Shown here piece by piece: positions 16,084 to 25,402 of a stretch of 62,339 nucleotides of DNA. The position numbers and the translations under genes were made by a program. Positions within the stretch are counted from its first letter, which is position 1; each line of letters opens with the position of its first letter. The notes beneath the pieces were generated by a model that made no database searches, was not told the DNA's origin, and worked only from the letters and a program-made list of their open reading frames with translations. Source of the stretch: an uncultured Arthrobacter sp. GTDB taxonomy: Bacteria > Actinomycetota > Actinomycetes > Actinomycetales > Micrococcaceae. The stretch lies in assembly GCF_947495145.1 (NCBI RefSeq), contig NZ_CANLXP010000020.1, forward strand, positions 1 to 62,339. The letters run 5' to 3'.

Positions 16084-17342
16084 CCAATGCCGGTGGCCAC
16101 CTGCCCGTGATTCCTCCTGCCGATGTAGACGGTATTGCACGGGTCATCGGCGGTGTCGGTGGTATCCGATTCCAGTGGGAGGAGTTGGACAGGGGTGCGC
16201 AGATCGTCAGGAATGCTGCAGAGGAGCTGCGACGGATATGGCTAAACCTTACCTGGATAGAGATGCGGTTTTTAGCTGCGCGGACAATGGGGAACGTGCT
16301 GGCAGCAGGCGTCCCCTCAGCAGCGGGAATGGCTGCTGCTGAGGGCATCCGTGCAGGCCTCCAACGGGTGTCAGAAGGTAGCTCGACTCTGGAAGAAACT
16401 GCGGACAAGATCGCAAGAAGCCGGATGGCCTACGAGTTTGCCGAGTTCGCTACGACAGACCATCTGAGCCTTGCGGTGGCCAACCTACTTCCTTCAGCCC
16501 CCTACGTATCCCGGCCGCTCCTGGTGGAGCGGACAAGAACCGACTCAATTCCTCTTGAAGGCACCATGGACGGTCTCCTGTCGCGGGTCTCACCTGCCAA
16601 AGGTGAGCCCGGGTCGTCTTTCGAGGTGCTGGAGGTTGCCGGTGAATCCGGGCCTACTTATGTGGTGGTGATCCCGGGAACCGAGGGAGCCGATCCGGCA
16701 CTGCCTTTCAGTGCGGGTGGAATCGTGGAAGCCAAGTTCGAGGACAGTGAATACATCAATGACGCAGTAGCAAGCGCTCTAGTGGAAGTGGGCGCGGAGA
16801 ATGATGCCGATGTCATGTTGGTGGGCTACAGCCAAGGCGGAATGCACGCGGTAAATCTGGCGAACAGTGGCAAGGTGAGTGAAAACTACTCCGTCAACCT
16901 GGTCCTCACCGCCGGATCACCGATTACTGAGGAAAAAGCTCCCGAGGGAACCACATTCCTCCACCTTGCGCATAAGGACGACCGCGTACCCACCTGGAAC
17001 TTCGCCCCACCCGCAGACCGCCCCAACCAGGTCTCAGTAGTCCTCGACCACAACACGGGCAGGCCCGAGTGGGAAGACTCCGGCTTCGGGCCTCCCCATA
17101 ACATCGACAGCTACCGCCACGGCGCGCAGGCCGTCGACGAGAGCTCGCATCCTTCAATAGCACCGATTACTGCTGCGCTGGGTGCTGCCGTCACCGGCGC
17201 AACGGCCAGGCGTCATGTTTTCCAGATCACCCGTCCGCCGCTCATCAATCCGCAGCTGCTCCCGGCCGCCCCTGCCCACCAACACCGCCAGGTCAAGGAA
17301 GGGTCAGCGCCTGGTGCCGGTGATCGCGCCCGCGACAAGTGA
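16080..17342 (+). CDS. Alpha/beta-hydrolase with helical WXG-like N-terminus
   Basis: A 420-residue protein. Residues 1-120 are helical (VDGIARVIGGVGGIRFQWEELDRGAQIVRNAAEELRRIW) and resemble the T7SS/ESX-associated scaffold. Residues about 170-380 are an alpha/beta hydrolase with YVVVIPGTEGADPALPFS and the nucleophile elbow VGYSQGG (Ser in G-Y-S-Q-G), followed by LVLTAGSPI and a plausible catalytic His in VVLDHNTG or PHNIDSYRHG. A lipase/esterase or PE-PGRS-like serine hydrolase role is the family expectation. The last ~13 codons overlap the convergent gene at 17304. It forms a pair with the WXG-like gene. Confidence 0.75.
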   Translation: MTNAGGHLPVIPPADVDGIARVIGGVGGIRFQWEELDRGAQIVRNAAEELRRIWLNLTWIEMRFLAARTMGNVLAAGVPSAAGMAAAEGIRAGLQRVSEGSSTLEETADKIARSRMAYEFAEFATTDHLSLAVANLLPSAPYVSRPLLVERTRTDSIPLEGTMDGLLSRVSPAKGEPGSSFEVLEVAGESGPTYVVVIPGTEGADPALPFSAGGIVEAKFEDSEYINDAVASALVEVGAENDADVMLVGYSQGGMHAVNLANSGKVSENYSVNLVLTAGSPITEEKAPEGTTFLHLAHKDDRVPTWNFAPPADRPNQVSVVLDHNTGRPEWEDSGFGPPHNIDSYRHGAQAVDESSHPSIAPITAALGAAVTGATARRHVFQITRPPLINPQLLPAAPAHQHRQVKEGSAPGAGDRARDK

Positions 17343-17708
17343 AACAAGGCTAATGATGATCGCGCCGAGGATCGCGGTCCAGATGAAATCGTCCACAACA
17401 AAATCGATCGGAGTGAAGGAGGTCAACCACGACGTCAGCATGAGCATGCCCGCATTGATAACGATTGTGAAGAGCCCGAGGGTAAGGATTGTCAGGGGCA
17501 GCGAGAGCAGAGACACTACCGGCCGCACCAACGCGTTCACAACGCCAAAGATCAGGCCCACGAAGAGATAGGAGAGTACGCTCCCGACGGTGTCGCTGGT
17601 GGCTACTTCAGTTGCGGCTTCCGAACCCACCTCGATACCGGGCAGCAACCATGCCGCCACCCACAGGGCGAGAGCATTGATAAGAACCCGCACAATGAAT
17701 TTGAGCAT
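17304..17708 (-). CDS. Small membrane protein of the phage holin IV / YvlD family
   Basis: A 134-residue protein with four hydrophobic helices: FIVRVLINALALWVAAWLLPGIEV, VLSYLFVGLIFGVVNALVRPVVSLLSLPLTILTLGLFTIVINAGMLML and DFIWTAILGAIIISLVSLV. The LIFGVVNALVRPVV and NAGMLMLTSWL elements fit Pfam Phage_holin_4_2 (mycobacterial/Bacillus YvlD-like), a family of housekeeping membrane proteins despite its name. The 3' end overlaps the preceding gene by 39 bases in convergent orientation. Confidence 0.85.
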   Translation of the reverse strand: MLKFIVRVLINALALWVAAWLLPGIEVGSEAATEVATSDTVGSVLSYLFVGLIFGVVNALVRPVVSLLSLPLTILTLGLFTIVINAGMLMLTSWLTSFTPIDFVVDDFIWTAILGAIIISLVSLVAGAITGTRR

Positions 17709-17812
17709 GCACCAATGCTGTCACACCGGGGCTTTGTTTCCTCGGATGGAGCGGGAATTTCCGTTGCCTGCCGGAACTCGTCGGGCATGCCCTTCCCAGT
17801 ACGCTTATGCAC

Positions 17813-18952
17813 ATGAGTGCACCCGAACACCACACCGATGCTGCTGCGGAAGAGGTCACCCGCATCCACCCGCGCAGCGTACTTGGCCGTCTACCCCGCT
17901 ACGCTGCCGGAAAACCCCCGGTAGTCATTGAAGGGCTGGAAAGCTACAAGCTGTCGTCAAACGAGAACCCGCTGCCGCCGCTTCCGGCGGTGCTCGATGC
18001 GATCGCCCAAACCACAGCGGTCAACCGTTATCCGGACCCGATGACCACAGCCCTGCGGACCGAACTCGGCGCCTTCCTTGGAGTGCCGGCAGAGGACATT
18101 GTGACCGGTGCGGGAAGTCTCGGAGCACTCAACCAGATCCTCGCCGCGTTTGCCGGCCAGAACGATTTCGACGCACCGGATGAGGTCATCTACCCCTGGC
18201 GGTCCTTCGAGGCGTACCCCATCTGCGTCGGACTGGCAGGCGCCATGAGCGTGCAGGTCCCGCTGCTTCCGGACTTTGCCCACGACCTTGACGCCATGGC
18301 AGCGGCGATCACCGACCGCACCCGCGTCATCCTCCTGTGCACACCGAACAATCCCACCGGCCCAGCGCTCACGGAACAGGAAGTGCGCGGTTTCCTCGAC
18401 CGGGTGCCGGCCAACGTCGTTGTTGTGCTGGACGAGGCATACATCGAGTTCGTCCGGAAATCCGGCGCAGTAGAGGGAATCCAGCTCTACCGCGACTACC
18501 CCAACGTCATCGTCCTGCGCACGTTCTCCAAAGCGCACGGACTCGCAGGGCTTCGGGTCGGGTACTCCATCTCCCAACCGGCCCTCACCCAACACCTCCG
18601 CGTCAGCGCCACACCCTTTGCCGTCTCCCAGATTGCGGAGCAGGCAGCCGTCACTTCACTGCGCCACATCGACGAGATCGGGGAAAGGGTTCAAACCATC
18701 GTCGACGAGCGCACGCGGGTGGTCGGCAGATTGGCAGAGCTCGGCTGGCGAATTCCGGAAGCAGAAGGAAACTTCATCTGGCTCGCTCTGGGAGAAAACA
18801 CGCCGGAGTTTGCGGCGCTCGCAGACCAGCAGGCGCTCTCCGTCAGGGCTTTCGGCACGGAAGGAATACGGGTCAGCATCGGAGAGCCAGAGGCTAATTC
18901 GCGGTTCCTGGAGCTTTGTGCAAGCTATACAAAAGCCCCGGGCATCTCCTAG
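17813..18952 (+). CDS. hisC: Histidinol-phosphate / aromatic aminotransferase
   Basis: A 379-residue class-I/II PLP aminotransferase. Motifs are LSSNENPLPPLP near residue 50, LGALNQIL with AGSLGA, CTPNNPTGPALT, LDEAYIEFV and RTFSKAHGLAGLRVGYSI, where the Lys of FSKAHG binds PLP, then an Arg in GIRVSIG for the carboxylate. Histidine synthesis (imidazole-acetol phosphate plus glutamate) or aromatic transamination are both possible for actinobacterial HisC2/Pat-type enzymes; no other his genes are nearby. ATG 17807 is two codons upstream. The start 17813 lies 7 bases after a TACGCT box. Confidence 0.88.
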   Translation: MSAPEHHTDAAAEEVTRIHPRSVLGRLPRYAAGKPPVVIEGLESYKLSSNENPLPPLPAVLDAIAQTTAVNRYPDPMTTALRTELGAFLGVPAEDIVTGAGSLGALNQILAAFAGQNDFDAPDEVIYPWRSFEAYPICVGLAGAMSVQVPLLPDFAHDLDAMAAAITDRTRVILLCTPNNPTGPALTEQEVRGFLDRVPANVVVVLDEAYIEFVRKSGAVEGIQLYRDYPNVIVLRTFSKAHGLAGLRVGYSISQPALTQHLRVSATPFAVSQIAEQAAVTSLRHIDEIGERVQTIVDERTRVVGRLAELGWRIPEAEGNFIWLALGENTPEFAALADQQALSVRAFGTEGIRVSIGEPEANSRFLELCASYTKAPGIS

Positions 18953-19004
18953 CACTTCACAAATAGGTGGTGAGCGCCGTCGTCGTTAGGCTAGTAGCTC
19001 TGCG

Positions 19005-19022
19005 CATGCACTCTAGTGCATG
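19005..19022. promoter_or_regulatory. 18-base palindrome upstream of the 2-oxoacid dehydrogenase operon
   Basis: CATGCACT (19005-19012), CT, AGTGCATG (19015-19022) is a perfect inverted repeat 51 bases ahead of the E1 alpha start. It is a strong operator candidate, but the regulator is not identified in this window. Confidence 0.6.
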
Positions 19023-19073
19023 AACAGGCCAACATATACTTCCCACGGAATATTACTTGCGAGGAACCAGAGT

Positions 19074-20246
19074 ATGGCAACACCCCGCCTGCCTGCGGCC
19101 GAGTTCGATGCTGAAGAGCAGCTCGACGCTCAACATCGCCCGGAGTTCCCGAGCGGCCCTGCCGGGATGGTGCAGATGCTATCTCCCGAGGGTGAGTTGT
19201 TGGGCTCGGAGTTCAAGGGCTATGGCCCGGCCGAAGAGGAACTGGCTGCGCTCTACCGGGATATGTACCTGATCCGGCGTTTCGATCAGGAAGCAACGGC
19301 ACTGCAGCGGCAGGGTGAGCTCGCCCTGTGGGTGCCCATGCGCGGCCAGGAGGCAGCACAGATCGGCTCGGCTCGTGCCATGCTCGCGCAGGACTACGCG
19401 TTTCCTACCTACCGCGAGCACGGCGTAGCCGTCGCCCGCGGAGTTGCCCACGCGGATCTGCTCAAAATGTTCCGGGGAGTGACCAACGGCGGCTGGAACC
19501 CGAAGGACTCGAACGTCCACCTGTACACGCTGGTGCTCGCAGCGCAGTGCCTGCACGCCGTGGGGTATGCAATGGGCATGCAGCGGGACCAGCGCGCGGA
19601 GCAGTCCCTGCCGAAAGCCGCCACGGTTGCGTATTTCGGAGACGGCGCCAGCTCCGAGGGTGACGTTCATGAGTCCATGGTGTTTGCCGCATCCTTCAAT
19701 GCGCCGGTGGTCTTCTTCTGCCAGAACAACCACTGGGCCATTTCGGTGCCCACCGAGGTGCAGTCCAGGGTGCCCCTGGCGCACCGTGCCCACGGGTATG
19801 GTTTCCCCGGTGTCCGGGTCGATGGGAACGATGTCCTTGCCGTGCAGGCGGTCACCCGGTGGGCGCTGGATCACGCACGCAACGGCGGAGGGCCTGTGCT
19901 TATCGAAGCTTTCACCTACCGGATGAGCGCCCACACCACGGCCGATGACCCCACGAAGTACCGCCTCGCCGCGGAGGAGGAACAGTGGGTCTCACGCGAT
20001 CCCCTGACCCGCATTGAACTTCGTCTGCGCGCCACCGGTACAGGAGACGATTTCTTCGAGCAGCTGGAGGAAGAAGCCGTGGATCTCGCTGCAAAGCTGC
20101 GAGCCGCGGTGCTCTCGATGGAAGCGCCGGGGCTGGAGCACCGGTTCGCCACGACCTATGCGGAGGCACATCCGCTCATCCAGGAGGAACTGCAGGCCTG
20201 GAAAGACTATGAAGCCGGTTTCAATGTCGAAGGGGGCGCGCGCTGA
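19074..20246 (+). CDS. 2-oxoacid dehydrogenase E1 component, alpha subunit
   Basis: A 390-residue thiamine-diphosphate enzyme subunit of the branched-chain 2-oxoacid/pyruvate dehydrogenase type. It has GQEAAQIGSARAM, the ThDP/metal motif GDGASSEGDVHESMVFAASFNAPVVFFCQNN and the serine-rich phosphorylation-loop equivalent FTYRMSAHTTADDPTKYR. The start at 19074 is preceded by GAGGAA and removes an 18-residue leader that would begin inside the palindrome region. E1 alpha pairs with E1 beta at 20246, whose start overlaps its stop by 1 base. The exact substrate (branched-chain 2-oxoacids or pyruvate) cannot be settled. Confidence 0.9.
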   Translation: MATPRLPAAEFDAEEQLDAQHRPEFPSGPAGMVQMLSPEGELLGSEFKGYGPAEEELAALYRDMYLIRRFDQEATALQRQGELALWVPMRGQEAAQIGSARAMLAQDYAFPTYREHGVAVARGVAHADLLKMFRGVTNGGWNPKDSNVHLYTLVLAAQCLHAVGYAMGMQRDQRAEQSLPKAATVAYFGDGASSEGDVHESMVFAASFNAPVVFFCQNNHWAISVPTEVQSRVPLAHRAHGYGFPGVRVDGNDVLAVQAVTRWALDHARNGGGPVLIEAFTYRMSAHTTADDPTKYRLAAEEEQWVSRDPLTRIELRLRATGTGDDFFEQLEEEAVDLAAKLRAAVLSMEAPGLEHRFATTYAEAHPLIQEELQAWKDYEAGFNVEGGAR

Positions 20247-21220
20247 TGGCAGTGATGACCATAGCCAAGGCAATCAACGAGGGTCTCCGGGCCGCGCTGA
20301 ATACCCACCCGACCGCACTCCTGATGGGGGAGGACATCGGCGATCTGGGCGGGGTGTATCGCGTGACGGAGGGGCTCAAGGCCCAGTTCGGAGCTGACCG
20401 GGTGGTGGATACGCCGCTTGCCGAGTCAGGCATTATCGGCACCGCCATCGGCCTGGCCTTGCGCGGTTACCGTCCCATCTGCGAGATTCAGTTCGACGGG
20501 TTCGTCTTCCCCGCGTTCAACCAGATCACCACGCAGCTGTCGAAGATTCACGCGCGCAGCGACGGAATGCTGACAGCGCCGGTGGTCATCCGAATCCCGT
20601 ACGGCGGTGGGATCGGCAGTGTGGAGCACCACTCCGAATCACCTGAGGCGCTTTTCGCCCATACCGCCGGCCTCCGGATCATTACCCCGTCGAACCCGCA
20701 TGACGCGTACTGGATGATCCAGCAGGCAGTTACCTGTGCTGACCCGGTGATCGTGCTGGAGCCGAAGCGCCGGTATTGGCTCAAGGGGGAAGTGGACGTG
20801 TCGGCCGTTCCGTCGAGCCCGTTCCAGGCCAAAGTGCTGCGCGAAGGCACCGACGCAACCATCGTGGCGTACGGCCCGCTGGTTCCGGTAGCTCTCGCCG
20901 CCGCAAACGCCGCTGAAGAGGACGGGACGAGCATCGAGGTTATCGACCTTCGATCCATCTCACCGATCGACTTCGATACGGTTACCGACTCCGTACTCAA
21001 GACCGGCCGCCTGCTGATCGCGCATGAAGCTCCCACCTTCGGCGGCATCGGTGGCGAAATCGCGGCCCGCATCACAGAGCGCGCGTTCCTGTCACTTGAA
21101 GCGCCGGTCACCCGGGTCGGCGGGTTCCACCTGCCGTACCCCACTGCACGAACCGAGGAACACTACCTGCCGGACCTCGACCGCATCCTGCACTCGCTTG
21201 ACACGGTGCTCGCCTACTAG
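20246..21220 (+). CDS. 2-oxoacid dehydrogenase E1 component, beta subunit
   Basis: A 324-residue transketolase-fold subunit. It includes [22 protein letters not shown] with the conserved Glu that activates Th[34 protein letters not shown] and the C-terminal [14 protein letters not shown] and [17 protein letters not shown] regions. Together with E1 alpha it forms the alpha2beta2 decarboxylase. The gene is flanked by E1 alpha (1-base overlap) and E2 (10-base gap) in one operon. Confidence 0.93.
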   Translation: MAVMTIAKAINEGLRAALNTHPTALLMGEDIGDLGGVYRVTEGLKAQFGADRVVDTPLAESGIIGTAIGLALRGYRPICEIQFDGFVFPAFNQITTQLSKIHARSDGMLTAPVVIRIPYGGGIGSVEHHSESPEALFAHTAGLRIITPSNPHDAYWMIQQAVTCADPVIVLEPKRRYWLKGEVDVSAVPSSPFQAKVLREGTDATIVAYGPLVPVALAAANAAEEDGTSIEVIDLRSISPIDFDTVTDSVLKTGRLLIAHEAPTFGGIGGEIAARITERAFLSLEAPVTRVGGFHLPYPTARTEEHYLPDLDRILHSLDTVLAY

Positions 21221-21230
21221 AAGGATTCCC

Positions 21231-22643
21231 ATGACGCTGAACACCTTCAACCTCCCTGACGTGGGCGAGGGTCTCACGGAGGCCGAGATCGTCCGGTGGC
21301 AGGTTCAACCCGGCTCAACAGTCGCCGTGAACGACGTCATCGTGGAAATCGAAACAGCCAAGTCACTCGTTGAGCTGCCGTCTCCGTACGCGGGCGTGGT
21401 TGCCGAACTGCTCGTGCGGGAAGGCGAAACCGTCGAGGTCGGCACGCCGATCATCTCGGTATCGGACAGTCCACTTGAGCAGTCAGGCGCAACGGAGAAT
21501 CCTCCGGCCGCCGCGCACGTTCCCGGCGAGTTGGTCACGCCGCCTGTGGCGGCAACACCGCCCTCAGCAACGCCGCGTACGGAAACCAATGCACCTCTGG
21601 TCGGAACCGGTCCCAAGGCTGATCCCTCCCGCCGCAGACCGCGCAGCAACCGTCCGGCCGGCACGCAGGCAACCCCAGCAACGACGACGGTGCCCGCGCC
21701 TGCAGCGGCACACGTCACCGACATACAGCCTTCCCGCACTCCGGCACCGACATCCGGCGCCGTTCGTCGCGCTCTCGCAAAGCCTCCCGTGCGCAAGGCC
21801 GCACGCGACCTGGGCATAGACCTGGCCAGCGTTCCCGCCACCGGGGGATCGGGAGAAGTTACCAAACAGGACCTGCTGAGCTACCAGGCGCAGCGCGACG
21901 CCGAGCAGGACCACGCGCCGTCGTTCTGGACCATGTCCACCCGTCCTCAGGACGAGCGGATTGAGCGCATCCCTGTGAAGGGTGTCCGCAAGGCGACTGC
22001 GCGGGCGATGGTGGAAAGCGCATTCTCAGCACCGCACGTGAGCATCTTCGTTGACGTCGACGCCTCACGGACCATGGAATTCGTGAAGCGGCTCAAAGCT
22101 TCACGCGACTTCGAGGGAATCAAGGTTTCCCCGCTGCTCATCCTTGCGAAGGCGGTCATTTGGGCTGCCGCACGCAACCCGTCGGTCAATGCAACCTGGA
22201 CGGACCAGGAAATTCTGGTCAAGCACTTCATGAACCTCGGCATAGCGGCGGCGACTCCTCGCGGGCTCATGGTCCCGAACATCAAGGACGCCCAGAACCT
22301 GTCCCTGAAGGAGTTGGCGCTGGCGCTGAACGACCTTGCCGTCCGCGCGCGGGCCGGCAAGACTCAGCCGGCGGAGATGCAGGGCGGAACCCTGACCGTC
22401 ACCAACATCGGTGCTCTCGGTATTGACACCGGAACGCCGATCATCAACCCGGGTGAAGTCGCGATCGTAGCCTTTGGAACTATCAAGCAGAAGCCGTGGG
22501 TGCTCGACGGCGAGGTCATACCCCGCTGGATCACCACGCTGGGCGGATCCTTCGATCACCGCGTGGTGGACGGGGACCTGAGTGCCAGGTTCATGGCTGA
22601 TGTGGCGTCGATTCTCGAAGAGCCGGCGCTCCTGCTCGACTGA
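21231..22643 (+). CDS. 2-oxoacid dehydrogenase E2, dihydrolipoamide acyltransferase
   Basis: A 470-residue E2. Domain order: lipoyl domain (residues 1-78, lipoyl Lys44 in [12 protein letters not shown]), Pro/Ala-rich linker, peripheral-subunit-binding domain (about 175-218, [30 protein letters not shown]), linker, and catalytic domain with [10 protein letters not shown] near 445 that carries the HxxxD catalytic motif. It forms the core that receives the acyl group from E1. No E3 (lipoamide dehydrogenase) gene follows, so E3 must be shared from elsewhere. Start at ATG 21231, 10 bases past E1 beta; a longer frame begins inside E1 beta and is spurious. Confidence 0.95.
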   Translation: MTLNTFNLPDVGEGLTEAEIVRWQVQPGSTVAVNDVIVEIETAKSLVELPSPYAGVVAELLVREGETVEVGTPIISVSDSPLEQSGATENPPAAAHVPGELVTPPVAATPPSATPRTETNAPLVGTGPKADPSRRRPRSNRPAGTQATPATTTVPAPAAAHVTDIQPSRTPAPTSGAVRRALAKPPVRKAARDLGIDLASVPATGGSGEVTKQDLLSYQAQRDAEQDHAPSFWTMSTRPQDERIERIPVKGVRKATARAMVESAFSAPHVSIFVDVDASRTMEFVKRLKASRDFEGIKVSPLLILAKAVIWAAARNPSVNATWTDQEILVKHFMNLGIAAATPRGLMVPNIKDAQNLSLKELALALNDLAVRARAGKTQPAEMQGGTLTVTNIGALGIDTGTPIINPGEVAIVAFGTIKQKPWVLDGEVIPRWITTLGGSFDHRVVDGDLSARFMADVASILEEPALLLD

Positions 22644-22700
22644 TCCTTGCGGCGCAGGTGGGCGCCGGTGGCGGCGCCGACGGTTGCCGCCGTCGTCGTT

Positions 22701-24002
22701 CTAGGCGGGGGAGGAGACGTTCGCGATCGCGGTCTTCAGGATCGGCGCCAGGCGGCGAATGCCCTCTTCGATGTCCTCCGGCGATACCGCGCTGAATGCC
22801 AGGCGCAGTTTGTTTGACGGCTCGTCCGACGGCGTGAAGGCTGCGCCGGGGATGAAAACGACGCCTGCGTCAATGGCCTGGTAGAGCAGCGGATAGGTGT
22901 CAACGCCCTCGGGAAGCGTCACCCACACGAAGAAGCCGCCGTCCGGATCCGTCCACGTTGCGCCTTCCGGAAGATGCTCAGCCAGCGCCTTCAGCATGGT
23001 TGAACACCGATCGCTGTACAGGGAGCGGGTGTTTGAGAGGTGGCCTTGCCAGTCATAGTTGCTGAGGTACGCGGAGACAAGCATCTGCGTCAGTGGCGAG
23101 GGACAGAGCACCACGGCTTCACAGGCCAGGTAGAACCGGCGATACAGGTGCCGGGGGACAAGGGCCCAACCAAGCCGGACGCCGGGTGCGAAAATTTTCG
23201 AGAACGAGCCCAGGTAGATGACGTCGTCGGGATTGTCTGCCCGCAGCGGCGGTAACGGGTGCCCGTCGAAGCGCAGCATGCCGTACGGATTGTCCTCAAG
23301 GATCAGGATGTTGTTTTCCCGGCAGATATCTACGATGCGCTGGCGGCGGTCCGCGGCCATTGTGATGCCGCTGGGGTTGTTGAAGCTGGGGATTGTGTAG
23401 AGCAGCTTGATGCGGCGGCCTTCTGCGAGAAGATCCGCGATGCGCTGCTCGAGCATGTCCGGAACGAGACCCTGCGCGTCCATCTCGATGGCCTGCACGT
23501 CCACCTGATAGGCCTCAAAGGTGTTGAGCGCACCGACGTAAGTGGGGTCTTCGCAGAGGATAACGTCCCCGGGGTCGCAGAAGACTTTAGCGGCGACGTC
23601 CTGGGCGGACTGGGAGCCGGTTGTAACGACGATGTCAGCAGGATCCGCATCGGTGATCCCCTCGGCGGCCATCACCTCGCAAATTTGTTGCCGCAGCTTC
23701 TCCATGCCCTGACCGCCGCCGTATTGCAGTGCTTCCAGTCCGTGTTCGGAGATGATGCGTTCGGCTGTCTTGCCCAGGTCCTGCAGCGGCAGGGACTTCA
23801 GATACGGGCTTCCGCCGGCCAGCGAGACGAGTCCCGGCCGAATGGAGATGTCGAAGACGTCCCGGACGGCGGACTGCTTGATGTTCGCGGCCCGTACGGA
23901 AAACAGGTCCTCGTGTCGGTGGGCAGATTTCGCAGCGCGTTCGAGGGCCACCTCGGTTTCAGCGGGAAGCAGCGTCGAGTTCAGTTCATCCTGGGAAGTC
24001 AC
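22701..24002 (-). CDS. PLP-dependent aminotransferase (2-aminoadipate/MocR-like catalytic type)
   Basis: A 433-residue class-I/II aminotransferase. It has SLAGGSPYLKSLPLQDL, YGGGQGMEKLRQQI, TTGSQSAQDVAAKVF, the PLP-loop IPSFNNPSGITM, LILEDNPYGMLRF and the Schiff-base Lys in GSFSKIFAPGVRLGW. This pattern fits the LysN/aromatic 2-aminoadipate transaminase branch (same fold as the MocR catalytic domain but without a GntR HTH). It lies 46 bases downstream of the TrmB/LuxR-type regulator gene on the same strand and may be co-transcribed with it. Its relation to the peptide system is unknown. Confidence 0.85.
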   Translation of the reverse strand: MTSQDELNSTLLPAETEVALERAAKSAHRHEDLFSVRAANIKQSAVRDVFDISIRPGLVSLAGGSPYLKSLPLQDLGKTAERIISEHGLEALQYGGGQGMEKLRQQICEVMAAEGITDADPADIVVTTGSQSAQDVAAKVFCDPGDVILCEDPTYVGALNTFEAYQVDVQAIEMDAQGLVPDMLEQRIADLLAEGRRIKLLYTIPSFNNPSGITMAADRRQRIVDICRENNILILEDNPYGMLRFDGHPLPPLRADNPDDVIYLGSFSKIFAPGVRLGWALVPRHLYRRFYLACEAVVLCPSPLTQMLVSAYLSNYDWQGHLSNTRSLYSDRCSTMLKALAEHLPEGATWTDPDGGFFVWVTLPEGVDTYPLLYQAIDAGVVFIPGAAFTPSDEPSNKLRLAFSAVSPEDIEEGIRRLAPILKTAIANVSSPA

Positions 24003-24048
24003 GCGACGAGTCTAAAGGACGGGTTAACTGTTAGGCAACGGAAGTTTC

Positions 24049-25017
24049 CTAAAGCCAGCCGGCTCGTTGGGCTTTGACCCCAGCCTGGAACCGACTTTCC
24101 GCGTTCAGGGCCTCAAGCATTCCGGCGATGTGGCGTCGGCAGGTCCTGACATTGATGTCCAGACGGCGCGCGATGACCTCGTCCGGGTAGCCCGCGGCAA
24201 GGCCCTTGAGGATGGCCTGTTGGGTGCTGCTGAGTGGTGAAGGGCTGGGCTCGTCGATGAGGAATGGTTCGCTGAGCTCCCAGGCAAACTCAAAGAGCTG
24301 GGTGAAGATGTGGATCAGGTGTGGATCGCGGACCACAAGCGCTGCCTTGTCGTCGTGCTTGAGCTGGCGGGCCACCAGGGCGAGTTTCCGGTCGAAGATC
24401 AGCATGCGGAGGGGGACGCGGGGGAGGGCGCCGAATTGCCCGCCGCCGGCGGTGATGGCTGCAACCGCCTTGCGGGTTGGGACGTGGTCGCGGGTGCTGA
24501 TGTCGTACAGCGTCTTGCGCTCCACACCCTGGCTGAGGAGCTCCAGATCCTTGCGGACGTTCTCCTCCTGGACATCGGCGGTCGATCCCTGCCCGGGCTG
24601 GGCGATCAACACCTTCTCGGTGACATCCCTGCCGTAGTCGATGAGAACCCGGTGGATGAGGTGCGGGTCTTCCAGGGTCTCCACGGATGAGCTTGTGATG
24701 ACACCTTTTCGGGCCTCAAGGTAAGTCGGCACGAGAGTGGAGAGCTCCCGTCGCCGGGTGGCGATCCGGGCCCGGAGGTCCTGCACGGCACGCTCATCCG
24801 CATCGACGAGATCGGCCAGTGCCACATCCGGAGAGACGGCAACGTAGGCGTGCGCGGAGGCGCCCTGCTCGCTGAGCAACCGGCGCTCCACAAGCACTTC
24901 CATCGCCGAGTCGATCTCCCGTAGGGTGTACCCAAGCGCCTCGGAGGCCTCGGTCTTGGTCCATCCCGGGTGGCCGACGGCATAGCGGTACAGCTCAATG
25001 GATATGCCGTTGAGCAT
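24049..25017 (-). CDS. Regulator with TrmB-like N-terminus and LuxR-type C-terminal HTH
   Basis: A 322-residue transcription factor. Residues 1-75 resemble a TrmB-type winged helix (ISIELYRYAVGHPGWTKTEASEALGY, then a second segment LVERRLLSEQG). A middle ~170 residues, with LIHRVLIDYGRDVTEKVLI and RMLIFDRKLALVARQL, looks like the phospholipase-D-like effector region common in this actinobacterial family. Residues 262-322 are a LuxR/GerE HTH (LSSTQQAILKGLAAGYPDEVIARRLDINVRTCRRHI). No response-regulator receiver is present, so it probably binds a ligand directly. The start at 25017 leaves a 385-base region toward the divergent peptide gene. It is divergent from, and probably controls, the 25403 peptide. 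Confidence 0.82.
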   Translation of the reverse strand: MLNGISIELYRYAVGHPGWTKTEASEALGYTLREIDSAMEVLVERRLLSEQGASAHAYVAVSPDVALADLVDADERAVQDLRARIATRRRELSTLVPTYLEARKGVITSSSVETLEDPHLIHRVLIDYGRDVTEKVLIAQPGQGSTADVQEENVRKDLELLSQGVERKTLYDISTRDHVPTRKAVAAITAGGGQFGALPRVPLRMLIFDRKLALVARQLKHDDKAALVVRDPHLIHIFTQLFEFAWELSEPFLIDEPSPSPLSSTQQAILKGLAAGYPDEVIARRLDINVRTCRRHIAGMLEALNAESRFQAGVKAQRAGWL

Positions 25018-25126
25018 CCCGGGTTCCCTTCCCACGGTCGGTGTTCCTGATGGGTAGCCTACAGACCCGCAGCCAGGGTCCGCCGTACCTGCACCGCGAA
25101 CGACGGCGTTGAGGCCGGAAGATGAC

Positions 25127-25159
25127 CATGTCAAAACATGACATGTCAGGTTAATGACA
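25127..25159. promoter_or_regulatory. TGTCA/TGACA half-site array between regulator and peptide
   Basis: Four half-sites occur in 31 bases: TGTCA (25129-25133), TGACA (25139-25143), TGTCA (25144-25148) and TGACA (25155-25159). The pair CATGTCA (25127-25133) / TGACATG (25139-25145) is an inverted repeat with a 5-base spacer, and TGACATGTCA (25139-25148) is itself a perfect palindrome. The array lies 110 bases upstream of the regulator start and 244 bases upstream of the peptide start. The rest of 25018-25402 has no open frame I can support. Confidence 0.6.
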
Positions 25160-25402
25160 GGTTCCAACAAGACCCACCTTGCGCCCGATGAGACCGCCAA
25201 ATCCGCGGGAATTCCGGGCATTAGTGCGGCGCACTGCACCCCCGCTGGTTCCTGCGTCTGGTGCGAATGTCCGCATCAGGTCATGTCCGCAATAGGGTGC
25301 CCTCTCAGCTGGACAAGCTCCACACACGGCACACATGCTGGATTCACCGGCTCGACGGCGAGCAGGATCGCGTCACACGCAACTGACGGAAGGGAACGTC
25401 CA

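Noticed and set aside
21024-21230. N-terminal extension of the E2 frame
   Set aside because: It overlaps the end of E1 beta in another frame; the lipoyl domain starts right at 21231.
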